Origin: Komagataeibacter sucrofermentans DSM 15973 | Lineage (GTDB): Bacteria > Pseudomonadota > Alphaproteobacteria > Acetobacterales > Acetobacteraceae | Direction of reading: 5' to 3' | NCBI RefSeq assembly: GCF_040581405.1 | Contig: NZ_CP137157.1 | Span: forward strand, 2,850,001 to 2,914,000 | Length of the DNA stretch: 64,000 bases | Part shown: positions 17,910-28,242 of the stretch, in pieces | Layout of the letters: each line of letters opens with the position of its first letter | Position numbering within the stretch: position 1 is the first letter of the stretch | The notes under the pieces: generated by a model | Databases searched by the model: none | What the model saw: the letters and a program-made list of their open reading frames with translations, nothing else | What the model was told of the DNA's origin: nothing | Made by a program: the position numbers and the translations under genes

Positions 17910-18685
17910 CAGGCCCCGCGCGGGGTCTTGCCGCCCGCAAGGCCCGCGACCTGCTCACGGATGACCTTGCCCGTCACTTCCTCAAGTTCGCCCCGCTTGA
18001 GCGTGCCAAGCTGGAACGGCCCGTAGGAGGTGCGGATCAGGCGGCTGACATGCAGGTTCAGCCCCTGCATCACCTTGCGGATCTCGCGGTTCTTGCCCTC
18101 GCGCAGCGATACGGTCAGCCAGGCATTGTCACCTTTGACGGAATCAAGCTGCGCCTCGATCGGTCCATAGCGCACGCCCTCGAACTCGCTGCCCTTGATC
18201 AGCGATGCCAGCGCCCGCTCGTCAACCACGCCAAACACGCGCACGCGGTAACGCCGGATCCAGCCATTGCTGGGCAGTTCCAGCCTGCGTGCGAGCGCGC
18301 CATCATTGGTGAGCAGCAGCAGCCCCTCGCTGTTCAGGTCAAGGCGGCCCACGCTGATGACGCGCGGCATGCCCGGCGGCAGGGAATCGAACACGGTGGG
18401 GCGATCCTCGGGGTCGCGGTGGGTCGTGACCAGCCCGTCGGGCTTGTGATAGCGCCACAGCCGCGTGCGGTCCGGCGCGCCAACAACCTTCTGCTCGACC
18501 TGGACGATATCGCCTTCATCGACAAACGTGGCCGGATGGGTGACCGGCGCGCCGTTGAGCTGCACCTTGCCCTCGGCAATCAGGCGTTCGGCATCACGCC
18601 TGCTGCACACGCCTGAACGGGCCAGCCATTTGGCAATACGGTCGCCACGCGCGGAGGGGGCTTCGGTGGAGTGGTCCTGTGTCAT
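17909..18685 (-). CDS. rluB: RsuA/RluB-family pseudouridine synthase with S4 domain
   Basis: A 258-residue enzyme: an S4 RNA-binding domain at about 15-70 (RIAKWLARSGVCSRRDAERLI), then a pseudouridine synthase domain with the signature GRLDLNSEGLLLLTND (catalytic Asp) and KNREIRKVM near residue 195. The order and spacing fit RluB (23S rRNA U2605) better than RsuA, but the target is inferred. The ATG at 18685 overlaps the stop of the C26 gene by 4 bases, which decides this start over a longer open frame (18766). Confidence 0.85.
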   Translation of the reverse strand: MTQDHSTEAPSARGDRIAKWLARSGVCSRRDAERLIAEGKVQLNGAPVTHPATFVDEGDIVQVEQKVVGAPDRTRLWRYHKPDGLVTTHRDPEDRPTVFDSLPPGMPRVISVGRLDLNSEGLLLLTNDGALARRLELPSNGWIRRYRVRVFGVVDERALASLIKGSEFEGVRYGPIEAQLDSVKGDNAWLTVSLREGKNREIRKVMQGLNLHVSRLIRTSYGPFQLGTLKRGELEEVTGKVIREQVAGLAGGKTPRGA

Positions 18686-19419
18686 GTTCCTGTGTGCCTC
18701 GCAGCGTCGATCAACCCTTCGAACAGAAGACGGTCTCCTGCCGATATGCCAAATTCGGGGTGCCACTGCACCCCTATACAGAACGGATGGCCCGGCAGTT
18801 CAATCGCCTCGACCACGCCATCGGGCGCCGTGGCACAAACTACCGCGCGCCCGGCATCCGCTACCGCCTGATGATGCGATGAATTGACGGCCAGCGGATC
18901 AAGCCCCACCAGCCGCGCAAGCTGCGTGCCGGGGGTTACATGCACCATATGCCCCGCCTCATCACGCGGGTTGGGCTGTTCATGCGCCAGGGCAGCGGGA
19001 TAGGTATCGGGGATATGCTGTACCAGCCGCCCACCGAGCAGCACCGCAAGCAACTGCATGCCGCCGCAGATGCCCAGCACCGGCCGTCCCTGCGCCATGG
19101 CTGCCCCGAGCAGCGCCATTTCCGCTGCCGTGCGGCGCGGCTTGGTCTGCACGGTGGCATGAGGCGGCTCATCGCCATACAGATCAGGCGGCACGTCAAA
19201 GGCACCACCCGTGACCACCAGCCCATCGAGCCGCGCCACCATCTGCCCTGCCTGCGCCGCATCATGCCCCAGCGCCACCGGCAGGCCGCCGCAGGCGGAA
19301 ATCATATCCATGTAGTTCTGGCGCAGCGCATACCACGCAAAGCGCGAATAACCGCCCGTGGTGGAGGGTGGTTCGCTATCAAGCGTGATACCGATCAGGG
19401 GGGCGCGGGCGGCGGTCAT
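18682..19419 (-). CDS. Peptidase C26 / gamma-glutamyl-GABA hydrolase-like protein
   Basis: A 245-residue class I glutamine-amidotransferase-like hydrolase of the PuuD type. The catalytic Cys lies in LGICGGMQLL, followed by SSHHQAV and the His/Glu pair in GVQWHPEF. PuuD hydrolyses gamma-glutamyl-GABA in putrescine breakdown, but no other puu genes are near, so another gamma-glutamyl substrate is possible. It is the first gene of a tightly overlapping set with the S4-type pseudouridine synthase and rsmD. Confidence 0.85.
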   Translation of the reverse strand: MTAARAPLIGITLDSEPPSTTGGYSRFAWYALRQNYMDMISACGGLPVALGHDAAQAGQMVARLDGLVVTGGAFDVPPDLYGDEPPHATVQTKPRRTAAEMALLGAAMAQGRPVLGICGGMQLLAVLLGGRLVQHIPDTYPAALAHEQPNPRDEAGHMVHVTPGTQLARLVGLDPLAVNSSHHQAVADAGRAVVCATAPDGVVEAIELPGHPFCIGVQWHPEFGISAGDRLLFEGLIDAARHTGT

Positions 19420-19518
19420 GACCCAGCCACTGCACGGCGGGCTGGCGGGAGGAACGGAGTCATCATGCTGTTCCCCCTTCTGTGCTGCTGCAAGAGTGCC
19501 ATGCTGTGTGCATGATAC

Positions 19519-19551
19519 AAAAAATCCCCACCGGCAAAGCCTTGATGGGGA
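19519..19551 (-). terminator. Intrinsic terminator after tRNA-Lys
   Basis: TCCCCA (19525-19530) pairs with TGGGGA (19546-19551), and on the reverse strand the stem is followed by six T (19524-19519). It lies 25 bases past the tRNA 3' end and in the same direction. Confidence 0.7.
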
Positions 19552-19575
19552 CTTATGTAATCTTATTAAACCCTA

Positions 19576-19651
<76 letters not shown>

Positions 19652-19735
19652 ACAGGGTTACCCTCTCGGGTGAGAGGGCTTCTAGCAGTCACCCCATTGG
19701 GTGGCAAGGGGTTTTTTGAACTTTTTTTATATTCC

Positions 19736-20635
19736 CTAGCGCTGGAGCAGGCGCAGCAGCCCATCGAACTGCTCGAGCGAGCGGTAATCGATCTTCAGGC
19801 TTCCGCCCTTGCCATCAAAACTGATCTGCACTTTCAGGCCCAGCCTTGTAGCCAGATCGCGCTCAAGGGCGGCGATCTCGGGGTTGCGGGCGGCTTTTTC
19901 CCCCTTCTCGCGCGCAGTAGCGGCCTTGCGCTCGTGCTGCTTGGCCAGGGCTTCGGTCTGGCGCACGTTCAGCCCCTGCGCCAGCACCACCTTAAGCGCT
20001 GCCACCGGGTCGGCATGCGCCAGCAGGGCGCGGGCATGGCCTGCGGAAAGGCTTTGATGACGCACCGCATCGCGCACGGGCGGCGGCAGTTGCAGCAGGC
20101 GGACCATGTTGGCCACATGCGGACGTGACTTGCCGATGGCGCTGGCCAGTTCATCCTGCGTCAGTTCGTAATCATCAAGCAGGCGCTGCAGGCCCTCGGC
20201 CTCCTCGATGGCGTTGAGATCGGCGCGCTGAAGGTTTTCCACCAAAGCAGCAGCCATGGCATCGCCATCATCAAGCGGGCGGATATGCACGGGCACGTCA
20301 TGCAGCCCCGCAATCTGCGAAGCGCGCCACCGGCGCTCACCCGCGATGATCTGGTAGATACCCGGACGCTGCGGATGGGGCCGGACCAGAATGGGCTGCA
20401 GAATGCCGCGCACGCGGATGGAACTGGCCAGTTCATCAAGCGCGCCCGGCTCCATCTGCTGGCGCGGCTGGAAGGGGCTTGGCTCCAGCACATCGACCGG
20501 CAGGCTGGAAATGACTTCAGGCGTCTTGCGCCCCTCCACCGCAGGGGCTGCGGGCAGCGCATTGACCTGCTCGCCCAGCAGTGCTGCGAGCCCACGACCC
20601 AGGCGGGGGCGACCCGCTTCCTTTTTGGTTTTCAC
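19736..20635 (-). CDS. parB: Chromosome partitioning protein ParB
   Basis: A 299-residue CTP-dependent DNA clamp that loads at parS and spreads. The N-terminal domain has the arginine-rich CTP motif GERRWRASQIAG (about residues 100-111). A helix-turn-helix region (LTQDELASAIGKSRPHVANMVRLLQLP) binds parS, and a C-terminal dimerisation segment follows. Start is GTG at 20635, overlapping the parA stop (GTGA). Two perfect parS sites lie 1.4 and 3.7 kb upstream within rsmG and mnmE. Confidence 0.95.
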   Translation of the reverse strand: MKTKKEAGRPRLGRGLAALLGEQVNALPAAPAVEGRKTPEVISSLPVDVLEPSPFQPRQQMEPGALDELASSIRVRGILQPILVRPHPQRPGIYQIIAGERRWRASQIAGLHDVPVHIRPLDDGDAMAAALVENLQRADLNAIEEAEGLQRLLDDYELTQDELASAIGKSRPHVANMVRLLQLPPPVRDAVRHQSLSAGHARALLAHADPVAALKVVLAQGLNVRQTEALAKQHERKAATAREKGEKAARNPEIAALERDLATRLGLKVQISFDGKGGSLKIDYRSLEQFDGLLRLLQR

Positions 20636-21459
20636 GCGCGTGCCTTCCCTTTATGGCCAGCCGACAGGCCAAGGCGCCCGGCCAGTTCGGTCGCCAGCGC
20701 CTGATAGGCCTGGCTGCCCGAGGAGCGCTGGTCGTAATTCATGACCGGCTGCCCGTGGCTCTGCGCCTCGGAGATGCGGATATTGCGGGGAATGAGGGTT
20801 TCCATCACCTTGTCGCCAAAGAAGCTGCGGGCATCATCGGCGACGAGTTCCGACAGGTTGTTACGCCGGTCGTACATGGTCAGTACGATGCCATCGAGTT
20901 TGAGCGCGGGGTTGAGCCCCTTGCTCACGCTATTGACGGTACGCACCAGCTGGCTGATGCCTTCGAGCGCAAAGAACTCGCATTGCAGCGGCACGAGAAC
21001 CGATTGAGCCGCCACCAGCGCATTGAGCGTAAGCAGGCCAAGGCTGGGCGGGCAATCAATCAGCACCACGTCATAATCACTGCCGATCTGGGACAGGGCC
21101 TCACGCAGGCGGTATTCACGCCCTTCCGCCATGACCAGTTCAAGTTCGGCACCAGCCAGTTCGGTATCCGCCGCAATCAGTGACAGGCCAGGCACGGCAC
21201 TGGCCTGCACCACGCCTGCGGCGCGCGCGCCATCTTCAAGCATGGCATAAGTGCCGGTGCTGCGGGCATCATACCCCACGCCCAGCCCTGTCGAGGCATT
21301 GCCCTGCGGATCAAGATCGACCAGCAGCACTTTCAGCCCCGATGTGGCCAGCGCTGCCGCCACGTTGATGGCGGTGGTTGTCTTGCCCACGCCGCCCTTC
21401 TGGTTGGCCAGCGCGATAATGCGGGGGGAAGACGCGGACCGGCTTCCCGTATCATTCAT
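20632..21459 (-). CDS. parA: Chromosome partitioning ATPase ParA
   Basis: A 275-residue Walker-type ATPase that moves ParB-parS complexes. The deviant Walker A motif [12 protein letters not shown] is at about residue 20, with [17 protein letters not shown] as the Walker B region. The ATG at 21459 overlaps the end of rsmG by 8 bases; a GTG at 21477 is possible but would extend the overlap with no better ribosome-binding site. Middle gene of rsmG-parA-parB. Confidence 0.95.
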   Translation of the reverse strand: MNDTGSRSASSPRIIALANQKGGVGKTTTAINVAAALATSGLKVLLVDLDPQGNASTGLGVGYDARSTGTYAMLEDGARAAGVVQASAVPGLSLIAADTELAGAELELVMAEGREYRLREALSQIGSDYDVVLIDCPPSLGLLTLNALVAAQSVLVPLQCEFFALEGISQLVRTVNSVSKGLNPALKLDGIVLTMYDRRNNLSELVADDARSFFGDKVMETLIPRNIRISEAQSHGQPVMNYDQRSSGSQAYQALATELAGRLGLSAGHKGKARA

Positions 21460-22078
21460 TGTTATGGTCTCTGACACGCCTGATATCGCTCAATTCTAGA
21501 ATCACACCATCCGTATTGGTACGGCTTGGAATCCGGGTTGTCGCCATGTGCCAATCGGCACGGGCCATCGTCAACTCTTCCTCTGCGTTGCGTCCTTTCA
21601 GAAACAGGCAGACACCATCTGGCCGCAGGAACCGCGTACCCCATTCCAGCAGGCGCGACAGGGGGGCGAGCGCCCGGGCCGTCACCACCTGCGCAGGCGG
21701 CACATCGGCCACTTCCAGCCGCTGCGCACAGACCCGCACCTTGATCCCCGCCACCCGCGCGGCCTCACGCAGGAAGGCAGCCTTGCGCTGGTCAGATTCA
21801 ACCAGCGTGACCCGTGCATCGGTCGCACACGCAATGACCAGGCCGGGGAACCCCCCGCCCGACCCCATATCCACCAGATCCACGCCGCCGGGCGGAATCA
21901 GGCTGGCAAGCTGCAAGCTGTCCCCGATATGGCGTGACCACAGATGCGGCAGGTCATGCGGAGAGACAAGGTTGATGCGCGCGTTCCAGCGCAGCAGCAG
22001 GTCGGCATACTGCTCCAGCCGCTCACATGTTTCACGTGAAACATCGGCCAGCACCGCCATAGAGTCATCCTGCGCCAT
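21452..22078 (-). CDS. rsmG: 16S rRNA (guanine527-N7)-methyltransferase
   Basis: RsmG (GidB) methylates G527 of 16S rRNA; its loss gives low-level streptomycin resistance. The 208-residue protein has the SAM-binding loop [13 protein letters not shown] and the family block [12 protein letters not shown] perfect parS site is embedded near its 5' end (22028-22043). Its start abuts the mnmG stop: the ATG at 22078 shares a base with that TGA, and a GTG at 22081 is an alternative. Confidence 0.93.
   Translation of the reverse strand: MAQDDSMAVLADVSRETCERLEQYADLLLRWNARINLVSPHDLPHLWSRHIGDSLQLASLIPPGGVDLVDMGSGGGFPGLVIACATDARVTLVESDQRKAAFLREAARVAGIKVRVCAQRLEVADVPPAQVVTARALAPLSRLLEWGTRFLRPDGVCLFLKGRNAEEELTMARADWHMATTRIPSRTNTDGVILELSDIRRVRDHNNE
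22028..22043. promoter_or_regulatory. parS centromere site 1 (inside rsmG)
   Basis: The 16-bp palindrome TGTTTCACGTGAAACA matches the bacterial chromosomal parS consensus exactly. It lies in coding sequence of rsmG, 1.4 kb from parB on the promoter-proximal side of parAB. Expected to be the ParB loading site. Confidence 0.95.
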
Positions 22079-23949
22079 CACGCGGCCACCTGGCGCTGGC
22101 GGATATGCGCGAGCAGCGCCACAAGGGCAGAGGGCGTAATGCCGGGAATGCGCTGGGCCGCGCCAAAGGTCACGGGCCGCACGCGTGCAAGGCGCTCCTG
22201 CATCTCGCTACTCAGCCCGCCCACCTGCGCATAATCGAGGTCAGGCGGCAGGGTGATGCGCCCTTCGGTGGCAAGCTGGCGGATCTCGCGATCCTGCCGG
22301 GTAATGTAACCACTATAGCGGGCCTCGGTGGCCAGATGGCGGGCCACGCGGGACGGCAGGTCAGCAAACCACGGGGCGATGGTGGCAATCATGGCCGGCG
22401 TGGCGTCCGTGGCCAGTACATCAAGCAGGGAGCGCGCGCGCCCATCTGCCGAGACACTGATCCCGGCCTTGCGCAAAAGTTCTGGCGCATAGGTTTCCTG
22501 CCCGGCCCGGCGGGTCGCGGCATCAATGGCCGCCTGATCCGCTTTGAGCTGCGCGGCGCGGGCGCTCCCGACGCACCCCCACTCCATGCCGCGTGGCGTG
22601 AGCCGCAGGTCGGCGTTATCGGCCCGCAGGGTCAGCCTGTATTCCGCGCGCGAGGTAAACATGCGGTATGGCTCGGACACGCCCTGCGTGGTCAGGTCAT
22701 CAATCATGACCCCAATATAGGCATCGCCACGCTCCAACGTTACCCCTGCCTCACCCGCTGCATGCCGGGCTGCATTGATGCCCGCAATCAGCCCCTGTGC
22801 CCCGGCCTCCTCATAACCTGTCGTGCCATTGACCTGCCCTGCAAGGAACAGGCCGGGCAGGCTTTTGAGTTCCAGCGTGGGGGCAAGTTCACGCGGGTCG
22901 ACATAATCATATTCCACGGCGTAGCCCGGCCGCACGATGCGGCAGTTTTCCAGCCCCGGAATACTTTGCAGCATTTCAAGCTGCACATGGGCAGGCAGGC
23001 TGGTGGAGATGCCATTGGGGTAGACCAGCCCGCCATCCGGGTTGCCAGGCAGGCCTTCGGGCTCAAGGAAAATCTGGTGTGAGTCCTTTTGCGCAAACCG
23101 TACCACTTTATCCTCGATGGAGGGGCAATAGCGTGGCCCCCGCCCCGAGATTGCGCCACCATACAGCGCCGAGAGATGCAGGTTCTCGCGAATGATCTCA
23201 TGCGTGCGCGGCGTGGTGGCCGTGATGCGACATGAGACCATGGGGTTTGTGATGCCGTCTGTCATGCGACTGAAGGGTTCGGGCTCGGCATCGCCCCGAT
23301 CCTCAGGCAGGCTGTCCCAGTCGATGCTGTCGCGCGCGATGCGGGCGGGGGTTCCGGTCTTGAGGCGGCCCATGCGCAGGCCCAGTGCGGCCAGGCGCTC
23401 ACCCAGCGCATTGGCGGGTCGATCCCCTACCCTGCCCGCCGGTTCGCTCTCATGCCCGACATGGATGGTGCCGCGCAGGAAGGTGCCGGTAGCCAGCACG
23501 ACGGCACCGGCGGAAAACACCCGGCCATCCTCGCACACCACGCCGCCCACGCGGCCCTGCGCATCGAGCCGCACGTCGCCCGCAGCGCCTTCCACAATCT
23601 CCAGCCTTTCGGTCTGGTCGAGCAGATCCTGTATGGCCTGCCGGTAGAGCGTGCGATCCGCCTGGGCGCGGGGGCCATGCACCGCAGGCCCCTTGGAACG
23701 GTTGAGCAGCTTGAAGTGAATGCCCGCCCGGTCGGCGGCGATGCCCATCAGCCCATCCAGCGCATCGATCTCGCGCACCAGATGCCCCTTGCCAATGCCA
23801 CCAATCGCCGGATTGCACGACATGATGCCCACCGTATCGCGCCGGTGCGTGAGCAGCAGGGTGCGGGCACCCGTGCGCGCGGCAGCAGCGGCGGCTTCGC
23901 ACCCCGCATGCCCCCCACCGACGACAATCACATCATAGGCCCGATCCAT
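22078..23949 (-). CDS. mnmG: tRNA uridine-5-carboxymethylaminomethyl modification enzyme, FAD subunit
   Basis: MnmG (GidA) works with MnmE to form cmnm5U34 in tRNAs reading NNA/NNG codons. The 623-residue protein begins with the FAD motif [14 protein letters not shown] and contains [14 protein letters not shown], the [11 protein letters not shown] block and a C-terminal helical MnmE-binding domain ([12 protein letters not shown]). ATG at 23949 chosen over GTG at 23952 because GGAG lies 9 bases upstream. Only 12 bases separate it from mnmE. Confidence 0.96.
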   Translation of the reverse strand: MDRAYDVIVVGGGHAGCEAAAAAARTGARTLLLTHRRDTVGIMSCNPAIGGIGKGHLVREIDALDGLMGIAADRAGIHFKLLNRSKGPAVHGPRAQADRTLYRQAIQDLLDQTERLEIVEGAAGDVRLDAQGRVGGVVCEDGRVFSAGAVVLATGTFLRGTIHVGHESEPAGRVGDRPANALGERLAALGLRMGRLKTGTPARIARDSIDWDSLPEDRGDAEPEPFSRMTDGITNPMVSCRITATTPRTHEIIRENLHLSALYGGAISGRGPRYCPSIEDKVVRFAQKDSHQIFLEPEGLPGNPDGGLVYPNGISTSLPAHVQLEMLQSIPGLENCRIVRPGYAVEYDYVDPRELAPTLELKSLPGLFLAGQVNGTTGYEEAGAQGLIAGINAARHAAGEAGVTLERGDAYIGVMIDDLTTQGVSEPYRMFTSRAEYRLTLRADNADLRLTPRGMEWGCVGSARAAQLKADQAAIDAATRRAGQETYAPELLRKAGISVSADGRARSLLDVLATDATPAMIATIAPWFADLPSRVARHLATEARYSGYITRQDREIRQLATEGRITLPPDLDYAQVGGLSSEMQERLARVRPVTFGAAQRIPGITPSALVALLAHIRQRQVAA

Positions 23950-23961
23950 CACCCCTTGCTC

Positions 23962-25269
23962 CTACTTGCCAATACAGAACTGGCCAAACACGGTATCCAG
24001 CAGCGCTTCCACATCCACCGCCCCTGTCAGGCGGCCGAGCGCGCGCATGGCCAGCCGCATTTCCTCGCCCCGCATTTCCGGCCACGCCAGCGAAAGCGCG
24101 CGCCCGATATGGTGCGCCGTCTCCTCAATCGCGGCACGGTGGCGCGCGCGGGTCAGCGGGGCATTGGCGCGGCCTGACGTCAAAGCCCGGGCTTTTTCAG
24201 CCAGCCCTTTCCGTAGCACATCCATGCCCGCATGGGTGAGAACACTGATGCCCATTGCCCCTTCAGGCGCTGGCTGCTGATCGATCTTGTTGCAGACCAG
24301 CAGGCCACCCTCTTCCAGCCGGGGCGGAAGGATGCTGCCGGTAAAGACCTGCACCACGCAATCCGCCTGTTTCACGTGAAACAATGAGCGCCGCACACCC
24401 TCGGCTTCAATCTCATCCTCTGTTTCGCGCAATCCGGCGGTATCGACAAGCGTTACCGGCACGTCACCCAGCACGATACGGGTCTCGATCGCATCACGCG
24501 TGGTGCCGGCACGGGCGGATACAATCGCCGCATCCCGCCCCGCCAGCGCATTGAGCAGGCTGGACTTGCCCACATTCGGCTCGCCCACAATGGCAAAGAC
24601 CAGCCCGCGACGCAGCCGCTCCGCGCCTGCCCCTTCACGCAGGTAAGCCGTCATGGTTGCGTGCAGCGCCGTCAGGCCATCAAGCAGGCCCTGCTCCACT
24701 TCGGGTGGCAGTTCTTCATCAGGGAAGTCGATCAGCGCTTCCTGATGGGCGAGCAGCGTGCGCAGCCTATCGGCCCATTGCTGGTACAGGCGGCTCTGCG
24801 CGCCATCAACCTGAGCGAGCGCCTGCCGCCGCTGGGCCTCGGTTTCGGCATCGATCAGGTCGGCAATGCCTTCCGCCTGCATGAGGTCGAGGCGCCCGTT
24901 GGCAAAGGCCCGGCGGCTGAACTCGCCCGGCTCTGCGGGGCGCGCGCCAAGGGCGACGAGCGCATCGGCCACGGCACTGATCACGGCGGGGCCTGCATGC
25001 AGGTGCAGCTCCGCACTATCCTCGCCCGTGTAGCTGTCCGGGCCGGGGAACCACAGCACCAACGCGCGATCGAGCAGCACGGGCGTGAGGCCATGCCGGT
25101 TCCACAACCCGCGCAGCGAGGCCCGACGGGGCGCAGGCAGGCGGCCGCACAGGCTTTCCACAATCCGGCCACTGCCCTTCCCGCTCAGGCGCATGACGGC
25201 AATCGCCGCGCGCGACAGGCCGCTGGCCAGGGCGAAAATGACCGGGGGAGACCCATCACTTTCCTGCAT
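23962..25269 (-). CDS. mnmE: tRNA modification GTPase
   Basis: The 435-residue GTPase partner of MnmG. It has an N-terminal formyl-THF-binding domain, a G domain inserted around residues 215-360 (G1 [13 protein letters not shown]3 DTAGLRE, G4 CNKIDQ), and the invariant C-terminal CIGK whose Cys is catalytic. The ATG at 25269 follows GGAGG with 5-base spacing and is preferred to 25281. A second perfect parS site is embedded in the G-domain coding region. Confidence 0.96.
   Translation of the reverse strand: MQESDGSPPVIFALASGLSRAAIAVMRLSGKGSGRIVESLCGRLPAPRRASLRGLWNRHGLTPVLLDRALVLWFPGPDSYTGEDSAELHLHAGPAVISAVADALVALGARPAEPGEFSRRAFANGRLDLMQAEGIADLIDAETEAQRRQALAQVDGAQSRLYQQWADRLRTLLAHQEALIDFPDEELPPEVEQGLLDGLTALHATMTAYLREGAGAERLRRGLVFAIVGEPNVGKSSLLNALAGRDAAIVSARAGTTRDAIETRIVLGDVPVTLVDTAGLRETEDEIEAEGVRRSLFHVKQADCVVQVFTGSILPPRLEEGGLLVCNKIDQQPAPEGAMGISVLTHAGMDVLRKGLAEKARALTSGRANAPLTRARHRAAIEETAHHIGRALSLAWPEMRGEEMRLAMRALGRLTGAVDVEALLDTVFGQFCIGK
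24368..24383. promoter_or_regulatory. parS centromere site 2 (inside mnmE)
   Basis: The same perfect 16-bp palindrome as site 1, TGTTTCACGTGAAACA, 2.3 kb away within the mnmE coding sequence. Two exact copies next to parAB strongly support a functional centromere region. Confidence 0.95.
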
Positions 25270-25353
25270 TCTTGCCTCCATCAGGTCATCATCATTTTGT
25301 CGGTGCCCCGAACGGCGTTATCGTTCACCTCTTTGTCCTGATCAAGGTGACTC

Positions 25354-25821
25354 ATGCCACAACTTTCAATGCATTCGCCACTGGCTCCCCTCACCGTCTC
25401 CGCCGAGGACGGGCAGATCGTGGCGCTTGACTGGGGCTGGGGCCGCGACCAGGAAGAAACACCCCTGCTGGATAAAGCCCGCTCCTGGCTGGAAGCCTAT
25501 TTTGATGGCGAGGCCGCGACATGCGATCTGCCACTCGCCCCCTATGGCACGCCAGAGCAGCAGGCGGCCTGGCAGTTCATGCTGACCATTCCCGTGGGCC
25601 AGCAGGTCAACTGGCGCGATGCCGCCGACCGGGCTGGCATATCGCCCGAGACCATTCTCAGCGCCTGTGCCGAGAACCCCATCCCCATTTTCATTCCATG
25701 CCACCGGATCGATTTTGCCGATTGCCCGGATTACGACCCAGACAGCTACCCCGGTGATGAAGGCGCGCGCGACCGGCAGTTCCTGCTTGACCTTGAAACC
25801 CTGTCCGCCACCCCGCTTTGA
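25354..25821 (+). CDS. Divergent methylated-DNA--protein-cysteine methyltransferase-like protein
   Basis: A 155-residue protein related to O6-alkylguanine DNA alkyltransferases. The N-terminal part (SPLAPLTVSAEDGQIVALDWG) matches the Ogt/MGMT fold. The methyl-acceptor motif IPCHRI is intact with Cys116. Features around it are altered: the winged-helix region (IPVGQQVNWRDAADRAGISP) deviates from IPxGxTxxYxxxA, and the usual GGYxxGxxxK segment after PCHR is replaced by an acidic DFADCPDYDPDSYPGD stretch. It could be an alkyltransferase with changed specificity. It lies 29 bases upstream of the quinone oxidoreductase gene, probably in one transcript, and is divergent from mnmE. Confidence 0.7.
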   Translation: MPQLSMHSPLAPLTVSAEDGQIVALDWGWGRDQEETPLLDKARSWLEAYFDGEAATCDLPLAPYGTPEQQAAWQFMLTIPVGQQVNWRDAADRAGISPETILSACAENPIPIFIPCHRIDFADCPDYDPDSYPGDEGARDRQFLLDLETLSATPL

Positions 25822-25850
25822 CATCGCATAGCTGAACAGGAGCCACGATC

Positions 25851-26822
25851 ATGAATACCGTCATCCGCGTGCATGAGTATGGGGGGCCGGATGTCCTGCG
25901 CGTGGAAACGCTGCCCATCCCGACACCTGGCCCCGGCGAAGTCGTGCTGCGGCAGGAAGCGATCGGCGTCAATTTCATCGATACCTATTTCCGCAGCGGA
26001 CTGTACAAATTCCCGGCCCTGCCCGCCATTCCCGGCATGGAAGGGGCTGGCACCATCACGGCGGTGGGTGATGGCGTATCGGGCCTGCAGGCTGGCATGC
26101 GGGTGGCCTACCCCGCCACGCCGGGTGGATACGCCACCATGCGCACCATCGCGGCAGACCGGGTCGTGGTGCTGCCGCCCGACATTACAGCCCAGACAGC
26201 CGCCGCCATGATGCTGCGCGGCCTGAGCGTGCACATGCTGCTGCGCGAGGTGTACCGCGTGCAGCCAGGCGACGACATTCTGGTCTATGCGGCGGCTGGC
26301 GGCGTGGGGCTGCTCATGTGCCAGTGGGCGCGGCATCTGGGCGCGCGCGTGATCGGCGTGGTCTCCACCCCCGAAAAAGCTGCACTGGCCAAGGCCCATG
26401 GCGCAGCGGATGTCATCATCGGCACCGACACTGTGGCCGAACAGGTCCGCACCCTGACCGAAGGCCGCATGCTGCCCGTGGTGTATGACAGCCTCGGCAA
26501 GGCAACGTTCGAGGCCAGCCTGTCCTGCCTGCGCCCGCGCGGGCTGATGGTCAGCTACGGCAATGCCTCCGGCGCCGTGACGGGGGTGGATGTCGGCACG
26601 CTGGCCAGCCATGGCAGCCTGTATCTGACCCGTCCCCTGCTCATGACCTATATCGCCAAACGCGCAGCCCTTGAGCACGCAGCGCGTGAACTGTTTACGT
26701 TGGTGGAAAAAGGCGTGCTGACGCCGCGCATCGGCCAGTCCTTTGCGCTGAAGGACGCGGCACAGGCGCATATCGCGCTGGAATCGCGCAAGACCACCGG
26801 CAGCACCATCCTGCTGCCCTGA
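25851..26822 (+). CDS. qor: Zinc-independent NADPH:quinone oxidoreductase (QOR family)
   Basis: A 323-residue medium-chain dehydrogenase/reductase lacking zinc-ligand cysteines. The cofactor loop is AAAGGVGLLMCQWARHLGA around residues 145-165, preceded by the QOR-type segment AAAMMLRGLSVHMLLREVY. Such enzymes reduce quinones or enones with NADPH. AGGAG stands 8 bases before the ATG. It is preceded by the alkyltransferase-like gene and followed by a degenerate repeat and a bidirectional terminator shared with rho. Confidence 0.9.
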   Translation: MNTVIRVHEYGGPDVLRVETLPIPTPGPGEVVLRQEAIGVNFIDTYFRSGLYKFPALPAIPGMEGAGTITAVGDGVSGLQAGMRVAYPATPGGYATMRTIAADRVVVLPPDITAQTAAAMMLRGLSVHMLLREVYRVQPGDDILVYAAAGGVGLLMCQWARHLGARVIGVVSTPEKAALAKAHGAADVIIGTDTVAEQVRTLTEGRMLPVVYDSLGKATFEASLSCLRPRGLMVSYGNASGAVTGVDVGTLASHGSLYLTRPLLMTYIAKRAALEHAARELFTLVEKGVLTPRIGQSFALKDAAQAHIALESRKTTGSTILLP

Positions 26823-26823
26823 T

Positions 26824-26873
26824 AAAAGTTTTCAAATGCCACCTTTTTGAAAAAAGCTTCACCAAAAACTTTC
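26824..26873. repeat. Intergenic palindromic repeat, truncated copy 2
   Basis: The arms AAAAGTTTTC and ACCAAAAACTTT flank a hybrid centre that joins half of the CCGCC hairpin (CCACCTTTTTGAAAAA) to half of the GAAGC hairpin (AAAGCTTC), as if a deletion had fused the two. It lies between the convergent 3' ends of qor and rho. Confidence 0.7.
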
Positions 26874-26876
26874 AAT

Positions 26877-26908
26877 AAAAAACCCCGGCTGCAAGGCCGG
26901 GGTTTTTT
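26877..26908. terminator. Bidirectional intrinsic terminator between qor and rho
   Basis: A perfect 7-bp GC stem (CCCCGGC 26883-26889 with GCCGGGG 26896-26902) with a 6-base loop has six A on the left and six T on the right, so it can terminate both converging transcripts. Confidence 0.93.
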
Positions 26909-26931
26909 GTTCATCACGCGTCCTGATGCAA

Positions 26932-28242
26932 TCAGGTATTCATCGCATCGAAGAAGTCGTGGTTGGTCTTGCTGTATTTCAGCTTGTCGAGCAGGAAGTC
27001 CATCGCATCCATCGTGCCCATCGGCGCAAGGATACGGCGCAGCACCCACATCTTGGCAAGGTCGGCACGGTCAACGAGCAGTTCTTCCTTACGCGTGCCA
27101 CTCTTGGTGATGTCGATCGCGGGGAAGGTGCGCTTGTCGGCAAGCTTGCGGTCAAGGATCAGTTCCGAGTTGCCGGTGCCCTTGAACTCTTCAAAGATGA
27201 CCTCGTCCATGCGGCTGCCGGTATCGATCAGGGCAGTGGCGATGATGGTCAGCGACCCCCCTTCCTCAATGTTACGGGCCGCGCCGAAGAAGCGCTTGGG
27301 GCGCTGCAGCGCATTGGCGTCCACACCACCGGTCAGCACCTTGCCCGATGAAGGCACGACCGTGTTGTAGGCACGGGCCAGGCGCGTGATGGAATCCAGC
27401 AGGATCACCACATCGCGCTTGTGCTCGACCAGACGCTTGGCCTTCTCGAGCACCATTTCCGTTACCTGCACGTGGCGGGTGGCGGGCTCGTCAAAGGTGG
27501 AGGACACCACTTCACCGCGCACCGAGCGCGCCATGTCGGTCACTTCCTCGGGCCGCTCGTCAATCAGCAGCACGATGAGGAAGACTTCAGGATGGTTGGC
27601 AGAAATGGAGGAGGCGATGCTCTGCAACATCACGGTCTTGCCGGTGCGCGGGGGCGCCACGATCAGCGCGCGCTGCCCCATGCCGATGGGCGAGACAAGG
27701 TCGATCACGCGCGAGGTGAAATCGCGGTTCGGGGTCTTGCCCTTGCCCTTGCCGGTGGGCACAGGCGCTTCAGCACCACCCACGGCCGAGTTCTCGACTT
27801 CCATCTTCAGCCGCCGCTCGGGGTAGAGCGGGGTCAGGTTGTCGAAGTTGATGCGCTGGCGCACCGCCTCGGGGGGCTCGAAATTGATGGCGTTGACCTT
27901 GAGCAGCGCGAAATAACGCTCTCCATCGCGCGGAGCGCGGATCTGGCCTTCCACCGTATCACCGGTGCGCAGGCCAAAGCGGCGGACCTGGCTGGGGGAG
28001 ATGTAGATATCATCCGGCCCCGGCAGGTAATTGGCCTCGGGCGAGCGGAGGAAGCCAAATCCATCGGACAGGATTTCAAGCGTGCCGTCCCCATAGATGG
28101 CCTGGTCATTATCGGCCAGGGTCTTGAGGATCGTGAACATCAGCTCCTGCTTGCGAAGAGATGATGCGTTTTCAATATTCAGACTTTCAGCATAAGCCAG
28201 AAGGTCTGCTGGAGTTTTGGCCTTGAGTTCGGCGAGTTGCAT
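26932..28242 (-). CDS. rho: Transcription termination factor Rho
   Basis: A 436-residue hexameric RNA helicase. N-terminal helical and cold-shock RNA-binding region ([25 protein letters not shown]) with primary-site residues, Walker [13 protein letters not shown], Walker [16 protein letters not shown], and the Q/R-loop segments [20 protein letters not shown]. The ATG at 28242 starts [15 protein letters not shown], the family-typical N terminus; the longer open frame is leader. A sigma-70-like promoter about 170 bases upstream implies a long leader, as expected for an autoregulated rho. Confidence 0.96.
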   Translation of the reverse strand: MQLAELKAKTPADLLAYAESLNIENASSLRKQELMFTILKTLADNDQAIYGDGTLEILSDGFGFLRSPEANYLPGPDDIYISPSQVRRFGLRTGDTVEGQIRAPRDGERYFALLKVNAINFEPPEAVRQRINFDNLTPLYPERRLKMEVENSAVGGAEAPVPTGKGKGKTPNRDFTSRVIDLVSPIGMGQRALIVAPPRTGKTVMLQSIASSISANHPEVFLIVLLIDERPEEVTDMARSVRGEVVSSTFDEPATRHVQVTEMVLEKAKRLVEHKRDVVILLDSITRLARAYNTVVPSSGKVLTGGVDANALQRPKRFFGAARNIEEGGSLTIIATALIDTGSRMDEVIFEEFKGTGNSELILDRKLADKRTFPAIDITKSGTRKEELLVDRADLAKMWVLRRILAPMGTMDAMDFLLDKLKYSKTNHDFFDAMNT

